DNA of 64,000 nt from Fagopyrum homotropicum (Eukaryota; Streptophyta; Magnoliopsida; Caryophyllales; Polygonaceae): contig BSWB01000003.1 in the NCBI GenBank assembly GCA_033239125.1, forward strand, positions 32,999,001-33,063,000, written 5' to 3'. The notes under the pieces were generated by a model. It did not search any database. It was not told the origin of the DNA and saw nothing but the letters and a program-made list of their open reading frames with translations. Made by a program: the position numbers and the translations under genes. Position 1 is the first letter of the stretch; every line of letters begins with the position of its first letter. Positions 1-10,653 of this stretch are shown here, piece by piece.

Positions 1-144
1 AAACACTAAAAACTAGTGTTTTTTGAAAAAACATCCAAAAACACTAGTGAACACAAACACTAGTGTTTTTGGCTTGGTTGGCTAAACACAGTGGTTGATG
101 TTAGGAAGTGATACTACAAATCCAAAGGAAGAGTGCCAAGAACT
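1..144. other. Sequence left of the nest, no gene
   Basis: This stretch precedes the LTR end of element C and shows no coding potential. Its first 70 bases are AT-rich and carry three copies of a CACTAGTG-type word; the rest has no recognisable structure. It is either the original target DNA of element C or part of another repeat cut by the window edge. The five bases GAACT (140-144) would be one copy of C's target-site duplication; the other copy lies outside the window. Confidence 0.5.
37..70. repeat. 13-bp perfect inverted repeat
   Basis: AAAAACACTAGTG (37-49) is followed after 8 bases by its exact reverse complement (58-70). The right arm also contains the 14-base palindrome AAACACTAGTGTTT (55-68). 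It may be a terminus or internal hairpin of a small DNA element, but the partner end is not visible. Confidence 0.6.
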
Positions 145-1892
145 TGTTCATCCAATCATGCACACACAAAGTCTTAAATTTATACTCGATATATCTCCTA
201 AACTACCTAGAAAAACCCGTGGTGTACGGGTCATATAGTAGAAAGGGAAGCATTCCGAGGTCGAACACAAAGACCGAGGTGAGATTCAACCATGCAATGA
301 TCAAAGATAGTATAAGTCTAGACCAAGAAAAGAGATAGGAATAAAGAACATTTCGACCTTTGGCAAGGCCAGAAGTCATCATTTCAACGGCAAACTCTAT
401 TCCCTTTTCCTATATCTCCGCTCTCGCTTCCGTAATGAAAATCATATATTTTTGATGGGTTTTTGTGGTGATCAAGCAAAGATCACAATCAAGCAACATT
501 GTCAACCAAACAACAAAACAAACACAAGATATAATATCAAGGTAAAGAGAGCAGATTCTAGAGATTCGAATGTCCGGTTATGGCATAGACTCAAGCTTTT
601 AATCAATCTAGGACAAGCTGCGTATCTTGGGAAAGAATGTTTCTCTAATGTTATCAATCACCGGGTGAGTCTCATGGTCCACTAATCCCGCACCCAAGGT
701 CCTATTACCGGGTAAGTCTTTAGGAACCTAAGGTTGGGAATTCTACACAAACCGGGTCACTACTTAGGGGTCAAACCTCTCCTTACCGGGTAAGTCTCGG
801 AAAAGCAAGGCCTGAGCAACAATCCTACCACATTCCATCCAATAGCGGCTGTTGAGGCTCACTACTACCTAATGTTTGTCATCTTCTATACCTAAGAGCA
901 GGAATTACCGGGTAAGTCTCATCCCTCACCTAGTTTACTAACATAGGTCACCCTAATGCTAGATTAGGCTCAACAAACACTAAGATTTCAACTCTCAAAC
1001 TCCCTAACATGAAGATATAGCACTATAGGAATAACAACTCACACACCTCGGGTGGATCAAGAATATCTTGGCTGAAATGATTGAAGAATAGGCCAAGATT
1101 GCAAGCTGAGCTAGAAATTTCGAGCAAGCAACTATCTTAAGATATATCTAAGTCCAATCTATTATTATACTAGCCATAACCTTTCATCCATCTCCCTAGA
1201 ATCACATGCTACTTAGCCAACAACAATCATCTTAAGTTCATTCATCATCAAAACAACAAACATGCATGCTGTAGCTAGATGAAGGTAAACGAAGCAATAT
1301 AAAGCAAGAACAAGCTGAATAATAAGTTTAAAACAAGCTTACAATCACCCAAGAGTAGATTCAAAATGAGCTCAACAATCTCTACAACTTTCCTCACTAC
1401 AAGTCTCTCAAAAATTCACTATAAGACAATGGAATGTTGTTTTTCTTCTTCCCTTCAATGGAGTTCTTCTCCCCTTCTCTTCTCCACACTTGAAATTTAA
1501 CTTAGGAGTTTTAGAGAATGGAATAGATTGGAAGCAGTCCTACAAAAGTATGCATCCTGCAAACAAGACACCCCCATCCATCTTGGGAGAGAGGTCGTGG
1601 GCTAGAAGTTGTGTGCCAAGTGTCAAGGTGGTCCAACATGCGAACTCGGATGGCCCAGAAATCATCTCGGCCGAGATGGGTGAGGACAGGACAGCTAAAA
1701 TCATGGCTAAACACAAGCCGGTGCAAGGCTCGAACAAACTAAGGTCAATTTCTTATTCTTTTCTTCTTGCTTGCTCCATTTGAACCTTGAATCCGGGTCG
1801 TCACGAGGCTCGATCCTCGGATATGATCAATAATGCATGAAAGCTCCCCAAAATACCCACAAAACCAACAAATGCTCGTGTAGACGTCTATT
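145..1892 (-). repeat. Element C 3' LTR, U5-side part
   Basis: In reverse orientation this segment aligns with the LTR of element D: both share the GTGTACGGG/ACTGCGGG block near the LTR end, several GAGACTTACCCGGTAA words (reverse complements near 660-920) and the GTAGACGTCT block at the far end. The LTR terminus is TGTTCATCC at 145. It stops at 1892, where element B is inserted, and continues at 23724. The palindrome CTCGGCCGAG lies near 1657. Confidence 0.8.
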
Positions 1893-3718
1893 TGTTGGCT
1901 CCAAAAGGTGTGTTCAAGCTTTAATATTTATACCAAGAATAATTGCAAATAGCAAACCCGCAGTGTACGGATCGATTGTAATAAAAGCAAGAATTCCAGG
2001 ATCGAACACATGGACTATGGTGAAACAAAGATCGGTAATTCAGGTTGTCAATAAAACACAAGCAACAAAGCAAAGCCATCAAAGATGATATAAAATTCAG
2101 ATAAAGAAAATGCGTATTCTAGAGATTAAGAAATCCATTTGTGGTTCCGACTAAAGATCTCAAAAGATAACGTGGACAAAACTGAGGTTTGCAAAGGGAA
2201 GGTGTTTCTAAGGTGGGAATAGATCACCGGGTAAGTCTCACTACTCACAATCCCAAACCAAAGATCCACTCACCGGGGAAGTCTCAAGTTACTAAGGAAA
2301 TGAACTATAATGTCAAACCAATACACCACCCAAGGGGATAGAATAAACCTTTACCGGGTAAGTCTCAGGCTAACTCTCAAAGATGGGATGAAGGCACACT
2401 CAAACCCCAATAAAGGATAAACCTTTATTACCTACACTCATGATCTTGGGTATACAAACAAAGGAATCACCGGGTAAGTCTCATCCTAGGCTTGCGTTGA
2501 ACCATGAATGATATAACAACGATAGGATTTGGCAAACTGAAATCTCTACTCAGATAAGGATCAGGAAAGGGCTCACCTCGTTCAGTTATATTCCATCCCC
2601 GCCGAGATGTTCAATGACTGGCCGAGGTGTTCTACGGTTAAGGTAAAGGCTCGAGCTTTCAGGGTCTACTGGATTAAAGGATCATTCTATCATTGTCTTT
2701 CCCACAAATTTCAGTCAATCACCCTAGAATCGCATAAAAAACTTAGCCAACAATCATCATGATAAAAATAATCAAATATATGAGAAAGGCATCAATATTC
2801 AAAGAATAAAACCATAACACAAAGGTCTCAATAACTGAATCAAACAATCAAACAAACAATCAGCGTTCCTCAATCACAAATCAAAAAAGACAATAAACCA
2901 AACCAAACTATGAAAATCTTACAAACTTCCTTCAAAGCCAACTTCAAAACTTGATTCCTTCCTTCCTTGAACTTCAACCTTCAAAACTTCCTTCAACTTC
3001 CTTTAAACTTCCTTCGGAGAATGGGTGATCCGGAGATTATCCAAGGGCGATCCGAAGATGGTTGAATTCCAGAAAATCAGCCTCTACATATAGGAGAATT
3101 ATGTTCCAAAGATAATATATCTTAAAAGATAATTTCCTTAAAAATATATCCATATCTTCCAAAATATATGAGCCAACAAGATATGCTTCCTTCAAGAAAT
3201 CCATCCAAAAATATGTGATATTCACTTTCCAAAAATAGAATATCTCAACCAAAGATAAAGATCTCGCGTCCCGTCATCACTTCGCCTCGGTCCAGTCGGT
3301 CCTGAAGATCAACTCGGTCGAGGTGATACTGTAGCCAACCTCGGTCTAGGTGACACTGAAGAACACCTCGGTCTAGGTGATCCTACAGCCGACCTAGGTG
3401 AATCTCAGCTACGTGTAAATCTCTCTAATCTAGTCCAAAATCAATCTTCCATCTTATTTCCATGGTTCCTGAGCCTTACTTGTAGCTCCTCAAAGCTCCA
3501 AAATGTAGCTCCAATGACTCCTTAGCTTCCTTAGCTCCATTTCAGTCCAAAACGTGCCATTTTTCCCACAATTACAACAAAACTAGGTGTAGACCTCAAT
3601 TCCCACAAAGGTAGACAAAACAACGATATAATCAAAGAATATACATCCATACATGCAGATTTATGACGATAAAACGTCTAAATCAATCCCAAAATATAGG
3701 CTATAATACATGCTATCA
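1893..3718 (-). repeat. Element B 3' LTR, complete (1826 bp)
   Basis: Read on the minus strand it begins TGATAGCATG at 3718, directly after the polypurine tract, and ends at TGTTGG (plus-strand reading) at 1893. It contains four copies of the GAGACTTACCCGGTAA-type word (2225-2480) and a cluster of CTCGGTC words (3285-3400) with two 27-bp tandem units starting at 3342 and 3369. The corresponding 5' LTR has four units. Confidence 0.88.
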
Positions 3719-3737
3719 AAATACCCCATGCTTGTCC

Positions 3738-3757
3738 CTTGCTTGTCCCCAAGGAAG
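3738..3757 (-). promoter_or_regulatory. B terminal hairpin before the polypurine tract
   Basis: On the minus strand an 8-base stem with one C-C mismatch closes a GGGA loop (arms CTTCCTTG and CAAGCAAG). It sits about 20 bases before the 3' LTR, next to the purine-rich CATGGGGTATTT. Elements A, C, D, E and F have an equivalent hairpin at the same place. Confidence 0.7.
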
Positions 3758-5035
3758 ATCCAAATCTTAAATACAAGATATAATGGATTATAAGTAATCA
3801 AAAAGATCAATGAAAAAACATTTCAAAACATTTTGGTGGTGCGCTCCACTCATAGATCACCCTAAGAGAATGCTTCATGGCAAATAAAATCAAGACATGA
3901 TCAAAACATTTTATAAATATAAGAAAGTTGTTCATCTTTGCATAAAATGATAGAATGCATAATAAATCATATTTATCGAAATCAGTCATGTATAATCCAG
4001 TTTAAACCACTAAGTCAATCAACAAGCTCGAGGTCTCAAGGGCTTCTAAAAGAGGTCAAGAAACGTGTCAGGGTGGGATATATATAGGGTAATGTGGTGC
4101 TAGAATCTAGGAATAGGATCTTTTCGTCACTTTCTTTGAATCTCAACATCTTCCACCAACAAGCTTTGCTTATTTTCACTTTTTTACTTTACTTTTTGGG
4201 ATGTATGGACAAAGGTGCACAATAACCGAAGCCTAGTAGATCAGCAATCATCAATTTCTCGAGATGCCTCAAACCCTTGATGCACATACCATGACCCGTT
4301 AGGACTATCGATCAATCCGACTTTGGCAAGACACAAAGACCCGGCTATGTGAATGGTGTCAAGCTACTCATCATCAAGATCACTATCCCCAAACCTAATT
4401 TGTTTCTTTCTAACACTTTCAGCCAAGATCTCAACTTCACTTCACTTTTCGTCACTTGCATCCAAATTCCCGGATAGGTAAAGGAAGGCAAATATGTATA
4501 TGAGGGGCTAAAGCATGGTCAAGAAGAAGAAGATGAGAAGAGAATGAATTGCCTTAATCATCCCAGGAAGAATTAGAGAGAACTCATATCGTGGTGTCAT
4601 CCAACAAAATTTTGATAAAAACAAAGTATTAAACATGCTAGAATTTCAAACAAAGCATTTTGCAACTTAAGCATATCATAAAACCTTTTGAAAATGTAAA
4701 GATTTCAAAACCAATCTGCAAACTGAATCTTCATCGAGGTCATATCCATAAAAGAAGCACAAAAAGTTTTGAAAATCTTTCAGTTAAAAGCCCATCTCGG
4801 TCAAGGTGTTCTGACGTCATCCGAGGTGTTTAACCTTGATCAGCCATGAACGTCTTGGTCGAGCCATAAAAAAAATTTATCAAACTGGTTTTTGACGTTT
4901 ATCTCAAATAGAAACCTGTAGGTATGCATGTAATGACAGATAAAGACATAAAGCCAAATAAACAATAATATCTAAAAGAGTCATACAAACCATGGTAGCA
5001 CATAAGTCACATAAATACATCCAAATACCCCATAC

Positions 5036-5054
5036 TTGGGACACATTGTCCCAA
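5036..5054 (-). promoter_or_regulatory. B internal hairpin and second AAGTATGGGG tract
   Basis: TTGGGACA and TGTCCCAA form a perfect 8-bp stem; an overlapping alternative is CATTG/CAATG around a GGA loop. On the minus strand AAGTATGGGGTATTT follows, nearly the same as the true polypurine tract beside the LTR 1.3 kb away. G has the same sequence at 43492-43510. Confidence 0.65.
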
Positions 5055-5401
5055 TGGGTCAAATATAATTCTTGAGAACAGAGTACTCACCGGACATAGC
5101 AGAACTACATAATAAATAGAAAATAAATCTATGAAGCTCTCAGTCCTCGTCAGTCGGTGGTGGTGGTGATGGTTAATGGCATCTCGGTTGGCTAAGAACA
5201 CTTCGTTCGAGGCGTCCTGACAGCATCCGAGATGTGTCTCAGTCATACTTCGTCTTCTCAATTTCTCGAACGTCAGTCCTTCCATGTAGCTCCTGAGCTG
5301 TAATTTCTTCTTACAGAGTACCTGATTCCTGTATAGGAGGACGCACAAACACAAAGCAAACTATCTAAACTAAACTACAAAAGGGAAAAGAAAGCAATAC
5401 C

Positions 5402-5417
5402 TTGGGTTGCCTCCCAA
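5402..5417 (-). promoter_or_regulatory. B post-integrase hairpin (AGGCAA loop)
   Basis: On the minus strand TTGGG-AGGCAA-CCCAA forms a hairpin preceded by AAGCGCTTC. It lies just after the integrase-derived ORF end and before a pyrimidine-rich tract. Matching hairpins in A, C, D and G keep the loop but change both arms of the stem. Confidence 0.65.
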
Positions 5418-5497
5418 GAAGCGCTTGGTTTAAGGTCGCTAGCTAGACCGTACTCCATAGAATTACTCAATGTACCTCGAACACCTTGGAGTGCTCA

Positions 5498-6550
5498 TCA
5501 CATCCCTTCCAAAAAGATTCCGCTTCTTAATTTCACCGGCAAAAGGTAAGATCTCCCACATACAAGTTTGTATGGTTTGATTCTCACCGGAACCCTTCTA
5601 GCTTTCCTGCACTTTAATGGGACATAATCTAGCCTTGAGTCCCATCCTTTCTTGGATCTAGAAATCAGCTTCTCATAAATCCTCTTTGCTTCCCCTTCTC
5701 TAGCTTGGGGAGGACGTATGGTCTTTGTCATGTGAATGACCCCATACTTGAACAAAAGACACTTCATCGCCTTAACGGTGAAGTGCTTGCTAGCTCCACT
5801 CCTTTCAGTCCAAGGAGCATCTACTTTTAGCAAATTCAAGGGATGTTTCATCTTGAATTTAGGAGGTTCCTCCGGAAGAGACCTCCAACTTTTGGGTGCA
5901 TTCCTGGAAAAAATAGAAGTAGAAATTTCAAAGGGAATTTTAAAACAAATGGGAGAACATACCATATGAAGTGTTTCAAGCCTTGAGATGAGAATCATGT
6001 CAAGAGGACATTCTGCACATGAAATCTCTTCCGTCTTCTCCGGTTGTGCCTCAACCTTGGCCAATGGTTCAGCAGTAAGGCCAAGGTGTTCTTCTTTTTC
6101 CTCTTCCAAATTAACTAATTCTTCTTCAATCTCGACCCCTGTTTCGGCAGTTGGGTCGAGGTCTTCCACTTCTTCCTCTTCTTCAACAAGGACTTCAAGA
6201 GGAGCTTCAGATTCGAGCGGAGGAATGGTCGAAACTTGTAGTTCTTCCTTATACACCTCTTTCGGCTTAGCATAGGATAGGGAGCTTTCTTTGAGCTCCT
6301 CCACCTTCTTCATCAATTTCTCCCATTTTGATTCAAGCGAATCTTCAAGAGGCTGCTCATAAACCTTTTTAGGGACATTCAGCTCATCCCTTATTGCAAG
6401 CTCCTCCTCAATAGCCTCTTCTCTTTCTCTTTCACTGTCAAACCAACTGAAGGCGTATTTCTCTTCCAAGTATTCATAATGGTCCGCCCTAGCACTTTGT
6501 CTTGCTATCCAGGCTGGATCAAATGTAGGTTCATAGCGACTTGCAACCAT
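5498..6550 (-). CDS. Element B acidic ORF with integrase-derived C-terminus (350 aa)
   Basis: The ATG at 6550 is in good context (CCAATGG). Residues 1-180 are highly charged and Glu-rich (EREREEAIEEE, VEEEEEVEDLD), likely coiled coil or disordered, with no family I recognise. The last ~90 residues (from LLFKYGV) follow the integrase core and C-terminal part of A and G with heavy divergence: KYGV, an EKLISRSKKGWD segment and PYKLVCGRSYLLPVKL match KYGV, EKTVSRTRKDW and PYNLVYGKSCNLPVEL. The catalytic residues are not present, so it is not an active integrase. An open frame across such a diverged chimera suggests past selection, but chance is possible. Element D has a comparable design. Confidence 0.6.
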   Translation of the reverse strand: MVASRYEPTFDPAWIARQSARADHYEYLEEKYAFSWFDSEREREEAIEEELAIRDELNVPKKVYEQPLEDSLESKWEKLMKKVEELKESSLSYAKPKEVYKEELQVSTIPPLESEAPLEVLVEEEEEVEDLDPTAETGVEIEEELVNLEEEKEEHLGLTAEPLAKVEAQPEKTEEISCAECPLDMILISRLETLHMVCSPICFKIPFEISTSIFSRNAPKSWRSLPEEPPKFKMKHPLNLLKVDAPWTERSGASKHFTVKAMKCLLFKYGVIHMTKTIRPPQAREGEAKRIYEKLISRSKKGWDSRLDYVPLKCRKARRVPVRIKPYKLVCGRSYLLPVKLRSGIFLEGM

Positions 6551-6667
6551 TGGAAATCCTAAAAAATATAAAACTCATAGGAAAAGATCAAATGCAAAAG
6601 CAAAAGCTTCCAAGCTAGACAACCAAATACCGAACTCGGTCTTGACCAAGCTAGACAACCAAATACC
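6551..6667 (-). other. Rearranged leader of element B lacking the primer-binding site
   Basis: The tRNA-Asp primer site expected here is absent. A word containing AAGCTAGACAACCAAATACC occurs twice in tandem (about 6616 and 6646). The adjoining 5' LTR lacks its last ~75 bases, so one deletion or template switch probably removed the LTR end and primer site. B could not now start reverse transcription. Confidence 0.6.
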
Positions 6668-7138
6668 GAACACGATTGTAATAAAAGCAAGAATTCCAGG
6701 GTCGAACACAGGGACTATGGTGAAACAAAGATCGGTAATTCAGGTTGTCAATAAAACACAAGCAACAAAGCAAAGCTATCAAAGATGATATAAAATTCAG
6801 ATAAAGAAAATGCGGATTCTAGTGATTAAAGCATCCATTTGTGGTTCCGACTCAAGATCTCAAAAGATAACGTGGACAAAGCTGAGGTTTGCAAAGGGAA
6901 GGTGTTTCTAAGGTGGGAATAGATCACCTGGTAAGTCTCACTACTCACTATCCCAAACCAAAGATCCACTCACCGAGGAAGTCTCAAGGTACTAAGGAAA
7001 TGAACTATAATGTCAAACCAACACACCACCCAAGGGGATAGAATAAACTTTTACCGGGTATGTCTCAGGCTAACTCTCAAAGAAGGGATGAAGGCACACT
7101 CAAACCCCAATAAAGGATAAACCTTTATTACCTACACT
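6668..7138 (-). repeat. Element B 5' LTR, U5-side part
   Basis: Aligns with 1968-2438 of the B 3' LTR. It is cut by element A at 7138; the other part resumes at 22385. The five bases ACACT (7134-7138) are A's target-site duplication, and the uninterrupted arrangement can be read in the 3' LTR at about 2434-2445. Confidence 0.88.
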
Positions 7139-7705
7139 TGATAGTATGAATTATAGTCTATTTTTTGAGACCTGTTTAGACGTTTTATCTTCAATAATCT
7201 GCATGTTTGGATGTATATTATGTGATTATAAAATCATTTCATCTACCTTAGCGGGAATCGAGGTTTACACCAAGTTTCGTTGTATTTGTAGGTAAAATGG
7301 CACGTTTTGCATCAAAATGGAGCTAAAGGAGCTAAGGAGTCATTGGAGTTACATTCACGAGCTTAAAGAAGAATCCAGAAAGCATGAAATTGGATTAAAG
7401 ATTTACTTTGGACCAGATTTGAGAGATTTCACATTCAGTTTAGAGCCACCTCGGTCAGCTACAGTACCATCTCGACCGAGGTGATCCAGAGGAGCGTCCC
7501 GACCGAGGCAAACACCTTGGACGCGGCGAGATATATTTTTATTCTTGGCTGAGATCTTTTATTTTTGGAAGGAGGGATCTTATATTTTTAGGCTGGATTT
7601 ATGGAAGGAAGATCATATATTTTGGGGATTTATTTATGAGAGATAGATATATTTTATTAGGAAAATATCTTTTTAAGATCTCTTATCTTTGGAGGGTAGT
7701 TTTCG

Positions 7706-7714
7706 TATATAAAG
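7706..7714 (+). promoter_or_regulatory. TATA box of element A
   Basis: TATATAAAG lies 567 bases into the LTR; the 3' LTR has the same word at 16672-16680. Transcription probably starts about 30 bases downstream, making everything to 8888 R-U5. Confidence 0.7.
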
Positions 7715-8286
7715 GGTTGGATTTTCTACAAATCCAACATCCGCTAACGGCAAGAGGCTGCATACAACAGTTGAAGGACTTTTGGAAGGTTGAAGGAAGA
7801 TTGAAGGAAGGAAGTTGATAGCTTTTATAGCTTTTGTGAAGGGTTTTGTAAGATTATCTTAGATTCCCTTCTCGTTGATTGTCTTATTGGGTTTTGATCC
7901 AAGGAACGCTTGTTTGTTTGATAATTGATTCAGTTATTGAAGCCTTGTTCTTAAGGTTTTTGTGTTCAATTATTCACTTCTTCCCATATATTTAATTATT
8001 GCTTTCATGATGATGAGTGGCTAATTAATGTGTGTGATTCTAGGGTGATTGGCTGAAGGTTGTGGGATAAACAATGATAGAATAATCTTAAATTCCAGTA
8101 GGACCCTGAAAGCTCGAGTCTTTATCCTTAACCCTAGAGTATCTTGTTCAGTCGATGAACATCTCGGCCGGGGTGGAATTCGTCTGACCGAGGTGACTTA
8201 TCTGATCCATAACTGAGAGTTAAGTGTTAGAGTTTCCCAAATCCTATTGTTATTATACCTTTCCTGGTTCAATGAAAGCTTAGGAT

Positions 8287-8546
8287 GAGACTTACCCGGT
8301 AATTCCTTAGTTTGTTTACCAAAGATTATAAGTGTAGGTAATAAAGGTTTATCCTTTATTGGGGTTTGAGTGTGCTTTCATCCCATCTTTGTGAGTTAGC
8401 TTGAGACTTACCCGGTAAAGGTTAATTCTATTCCCTTAGGTGGAGTGTTAGTTTGAGGTTATAGTTCTTTTCCTTAATTCCTTGAGACTTACCCGGTAAT
8501 AGGAGTTACGGTTTGGGATTAGTGAGTAGTGAGACTTACCCGGTGA
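8287..8546 (+). repeat. Four leader copies of GAGACTTACCCGGTAA in A
   Basis: Copies start at 8287, 8403, 8484 and 8531 (the last ends GGTGA). The core TTACCCGGTAA is an inverted repeat around one central base. Similar sets occur at the same LTR position in B, C, D, G and H but not in E or F. Placement in R-U5 would put them in the genomic RNA leader. Confidence 0.75.
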
Positions 8547-8895
8547 TCTATTCCACTTTAGAAACACCTTCCCTTAGCAAAATCTCAGCTTTGTCCGCTT
8601 ATCTTTAGATCTTGAGTTGGAACCACAACTAGATGCTTTAATCCCTAGAATTGTATATTTTCCTTAATTGACTTTTTATCATCTTTGATTGTTTTAATCG
8701 CATTTGTGGTTAGTAATTACATAGACTACCTATACTTGCTTAGGTTTCACCTAAGTCCCTGAGATCGACACCCCGGAATTTCTTGCTTTTACTAAGATTG
8801 ACCCGTATACTGCGGGTTCGCATCCTTGTTTTAAGCATACATCTTGGGTTATAAATTTAAAGCTTACACACACCATTTGGAGCGAACAAGTTTTT

Positions 8896-8913
8896 TGGCG
8901 CCGTTGCCAGGGA
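8896..8913 (+). promoter_or_regulatory. Primer-binding site, tRNA-Asp type (A)
   Basis: TGGCGCCGTTGCCAGGGA matches the complement of the plant tRNA-Asp 3' end at 17 of 18 positions. It starts seven bases after the LTR, which is usual for Athila-type elements. Confidence 0.85.
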
Positions 8914-9018
8914 CTTAGTCTAGACCGATCCGGTTGCGGTGATCTTTCGGGGCGCTTGCCCCTGTTTCTACTAACCACTCTACTTGAGTGACTTTCGTAG
9001 GTTCTTTTTCTTAAATTT

Positions 9019-10653
9019 ATGCGAAGAACCCGCGCTGGGAAGGAAATCGTTCCCTACAATCCCGAACCAGAAAAGACATACAAAAGATGCTTGAAAGAAG
9101 CGAAGATGGCCAATCAGGATAATCGCAATCTTGAGGCCGAATTAAAGGAGGCATTGGAACAACTACGCCTCAGTAAAGAAGAATTGTGACTGGAAAAGGA
9201 AGAAACTCGCGCAAGAACGGAAGCGATCGAAGCAGATATGGCGACTTTATGGGACCAATATCTACCTCGGTCAGTTCCAGATCCTCGACCGAGGCAGAAT
9301 CTAGTACCCGCTGCCCCGGCCGAGATACTTCCACCTCGGATGCCAGTCCGAGATGCTCTTTTTGCAGGTATTCCACAGACCCTAGGGAAAAGGATGGACC
9401 CCAATCAGTAACTGAGGTGTCCAAGAGTCAACCTAGGTGATCCAGCGAACCATGATTATGAGCTTCGACCGCAAGTTCTTTCCATGATTCGCCAATGCCA
9501 GTTTGGAGGGCTAGAGAGGGAATCTCTGCATCAGCATCTACAAAACTATGAGATCTTGATAGAGACCTTGAGACCTTCAAAGCTGGAAAACAACAATTAC
9601 AAGCTAAGGCCTTTCTACTTCTCTTTGAAAGATAGAGCACTTACTTGGTATCAATCTCTTCCTCCATGAAAAATCAATACTTGGGAGGAGATGACGACGG
9701 AGTTCTTAACTAAATTCTTTCCCCCCTCTAAGACCACTGAAATGAGAGGGAAGATCAATGCGTTCATCATGAAGAACAAAGAGAGCTTGTCCAAGTCATG
9801 GGAAAGATTTAAAGACATTCTATTGGATTTCCCACATCATGGGATTCCAAAGATAGAGTTGTTGGAGATATACTTCAAGGGACTGGACGGAAGCACCCAG
9901 TTCAACCTTCAACTACTATCCGCCGGCACGTTCATGGACATGCCGATTGACGAAGCTTGGGAGTTCATAGGGAAGCAAGCTTTGCACATGGAGAAATACT
10001 CGCACCAAGGAGCTGAAGGTGGAGTTAAAAGAGTCAACTTTCAAGAAGCTCCACCAAACAATGATCAACTCACTTCTTTGAAGAATGATGTGAAGCAATT
10101 GAAAGATCTTTTGGTTGCTCAAACCAAGAAAGAAGATGAAGGATATCAAGGCTCGAGGAACAACAATGGGTACCGGAACAACAACGGTTCCCGGAACAAC
10201 AACTACAACAATAATAGAGGGTCCAACAACAATAATTGGAGGGCAAACAACCAAAATTCGGGTAACCCTTACTCTAACTCCAATTCGAATGACTCCTCTA
10301 ATCCTTTCCTCTCTTCTTCTTCTTCTTCTTCTACTCCATTGAAGAGCCAGGAGCAAGGATCAAGTTCGTCCCAGTCGGAAAAGAAAGATGCGGTGCTGGA
10401 GGCCATCTTGATCAAGCTCAACTCTATGGAGACATCCATGACTTCATTTTCGAAGGCACAAAAAGCCTTAGAACAACAATTTTTTAACAACGCGAATGAA
10501 GCGCCAAGAGATCTAGGGAAGCTTCCAGCAAGGACGGAAAGCAACCCCAAGGGACAGATCATGGCAATAACGACGAGAAGTGGACTGAAGACTGCATATC
10601 CAGTGCCTCGGTCGATGCCAGTACATACGAAGACCACCTCGGTCCAGGTATAG
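9019..10653 (+). pseudogene. gag: gag of element A, interrupted by stops
   Basis: The frame starts at the ATG at 9019 (MRRTRAGKEI) and stays the same throughout, broken by in-frame stops at 9187 (TGA), 9409 (TAA) and 9667 (TGA). The order is a basic N-terminus, a Glu-rich coiled coil, a proline-rich linker carrying CTCGG words, the plant retrotransposon gag domain (about 9480-10000, with QFGGLERESL and TWYQSLP) and an Asn/Gly/Arg-rich tail (10140-10270) followed by a Ser run. No CCHC zinc knuckle is present, so RNA binding probably rests on the Asn/Arg-rich tail. The stops look like C-to-T changes typical of methylated repeats. The frame ends at a TAG at 10651. Confidence 0.82.

Larger units (their letters stand above)
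3719..5497 (-). other. Element B 3' noncoding region
   Basis: No credible ORF. On the minus strand it holds, in order: the post-integrase hairpin with AGGCAA loop (5417-5402), a pyrimidine tract, remnants of the proline-rich end of ORF3 near 5155, the internal hairpin plus AAGTATGGGG module (5054-5026), a conserved 3' untranslated block (about 4385-4240), and the terminal hairpin (3757-3738) followed by the polypurine tract that abuts the LTR. The same modules in the same order occur in C, D, E and G. Confidence 0.75.
7139..8888 (+). repeat. Element A 5' LTR (1750 bp)
   Basis: Starts TGATAGTATG and ends GCGAACA seven bases before the primer site. It carries a TATA box (7706-7714), clusters of CTCGGTC/GACCGAGG words (about 7450-7535 and 8158-8200) and four GAGACTTACCCGGTAA words (8287, 8403, 8484, 8531) in the predicted transcribed leader. 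Confidence 0.92.

Noticed and set aside
1490..1783. 97-codon frame in the C LTR as a host gene
   Set aside because: It lies within DNA alignable to LTRs of D and H on the other strand and has no recognisable domain.
2225..2480. CGGGTAAGTCTC words as real 5' splice sites
   Set aside because: They resemble donors only on the strand opposite to the transcription of the LTR; on the sense strand they read GAGACTTACCCGG.
8287..8546. Regular short repeats as a CRISPR array
   Set aside because: Only three or four copies, uneven spacing, the intervals are related between LTRs, and the DNA is plant retrotransposon.
9916..10356. Minus-strand frame of 146 codons opposite A gag
   Set aside because: Shadow of the Asn/Ser-rich gag tail; the plus-strand protein has clear family similarity.
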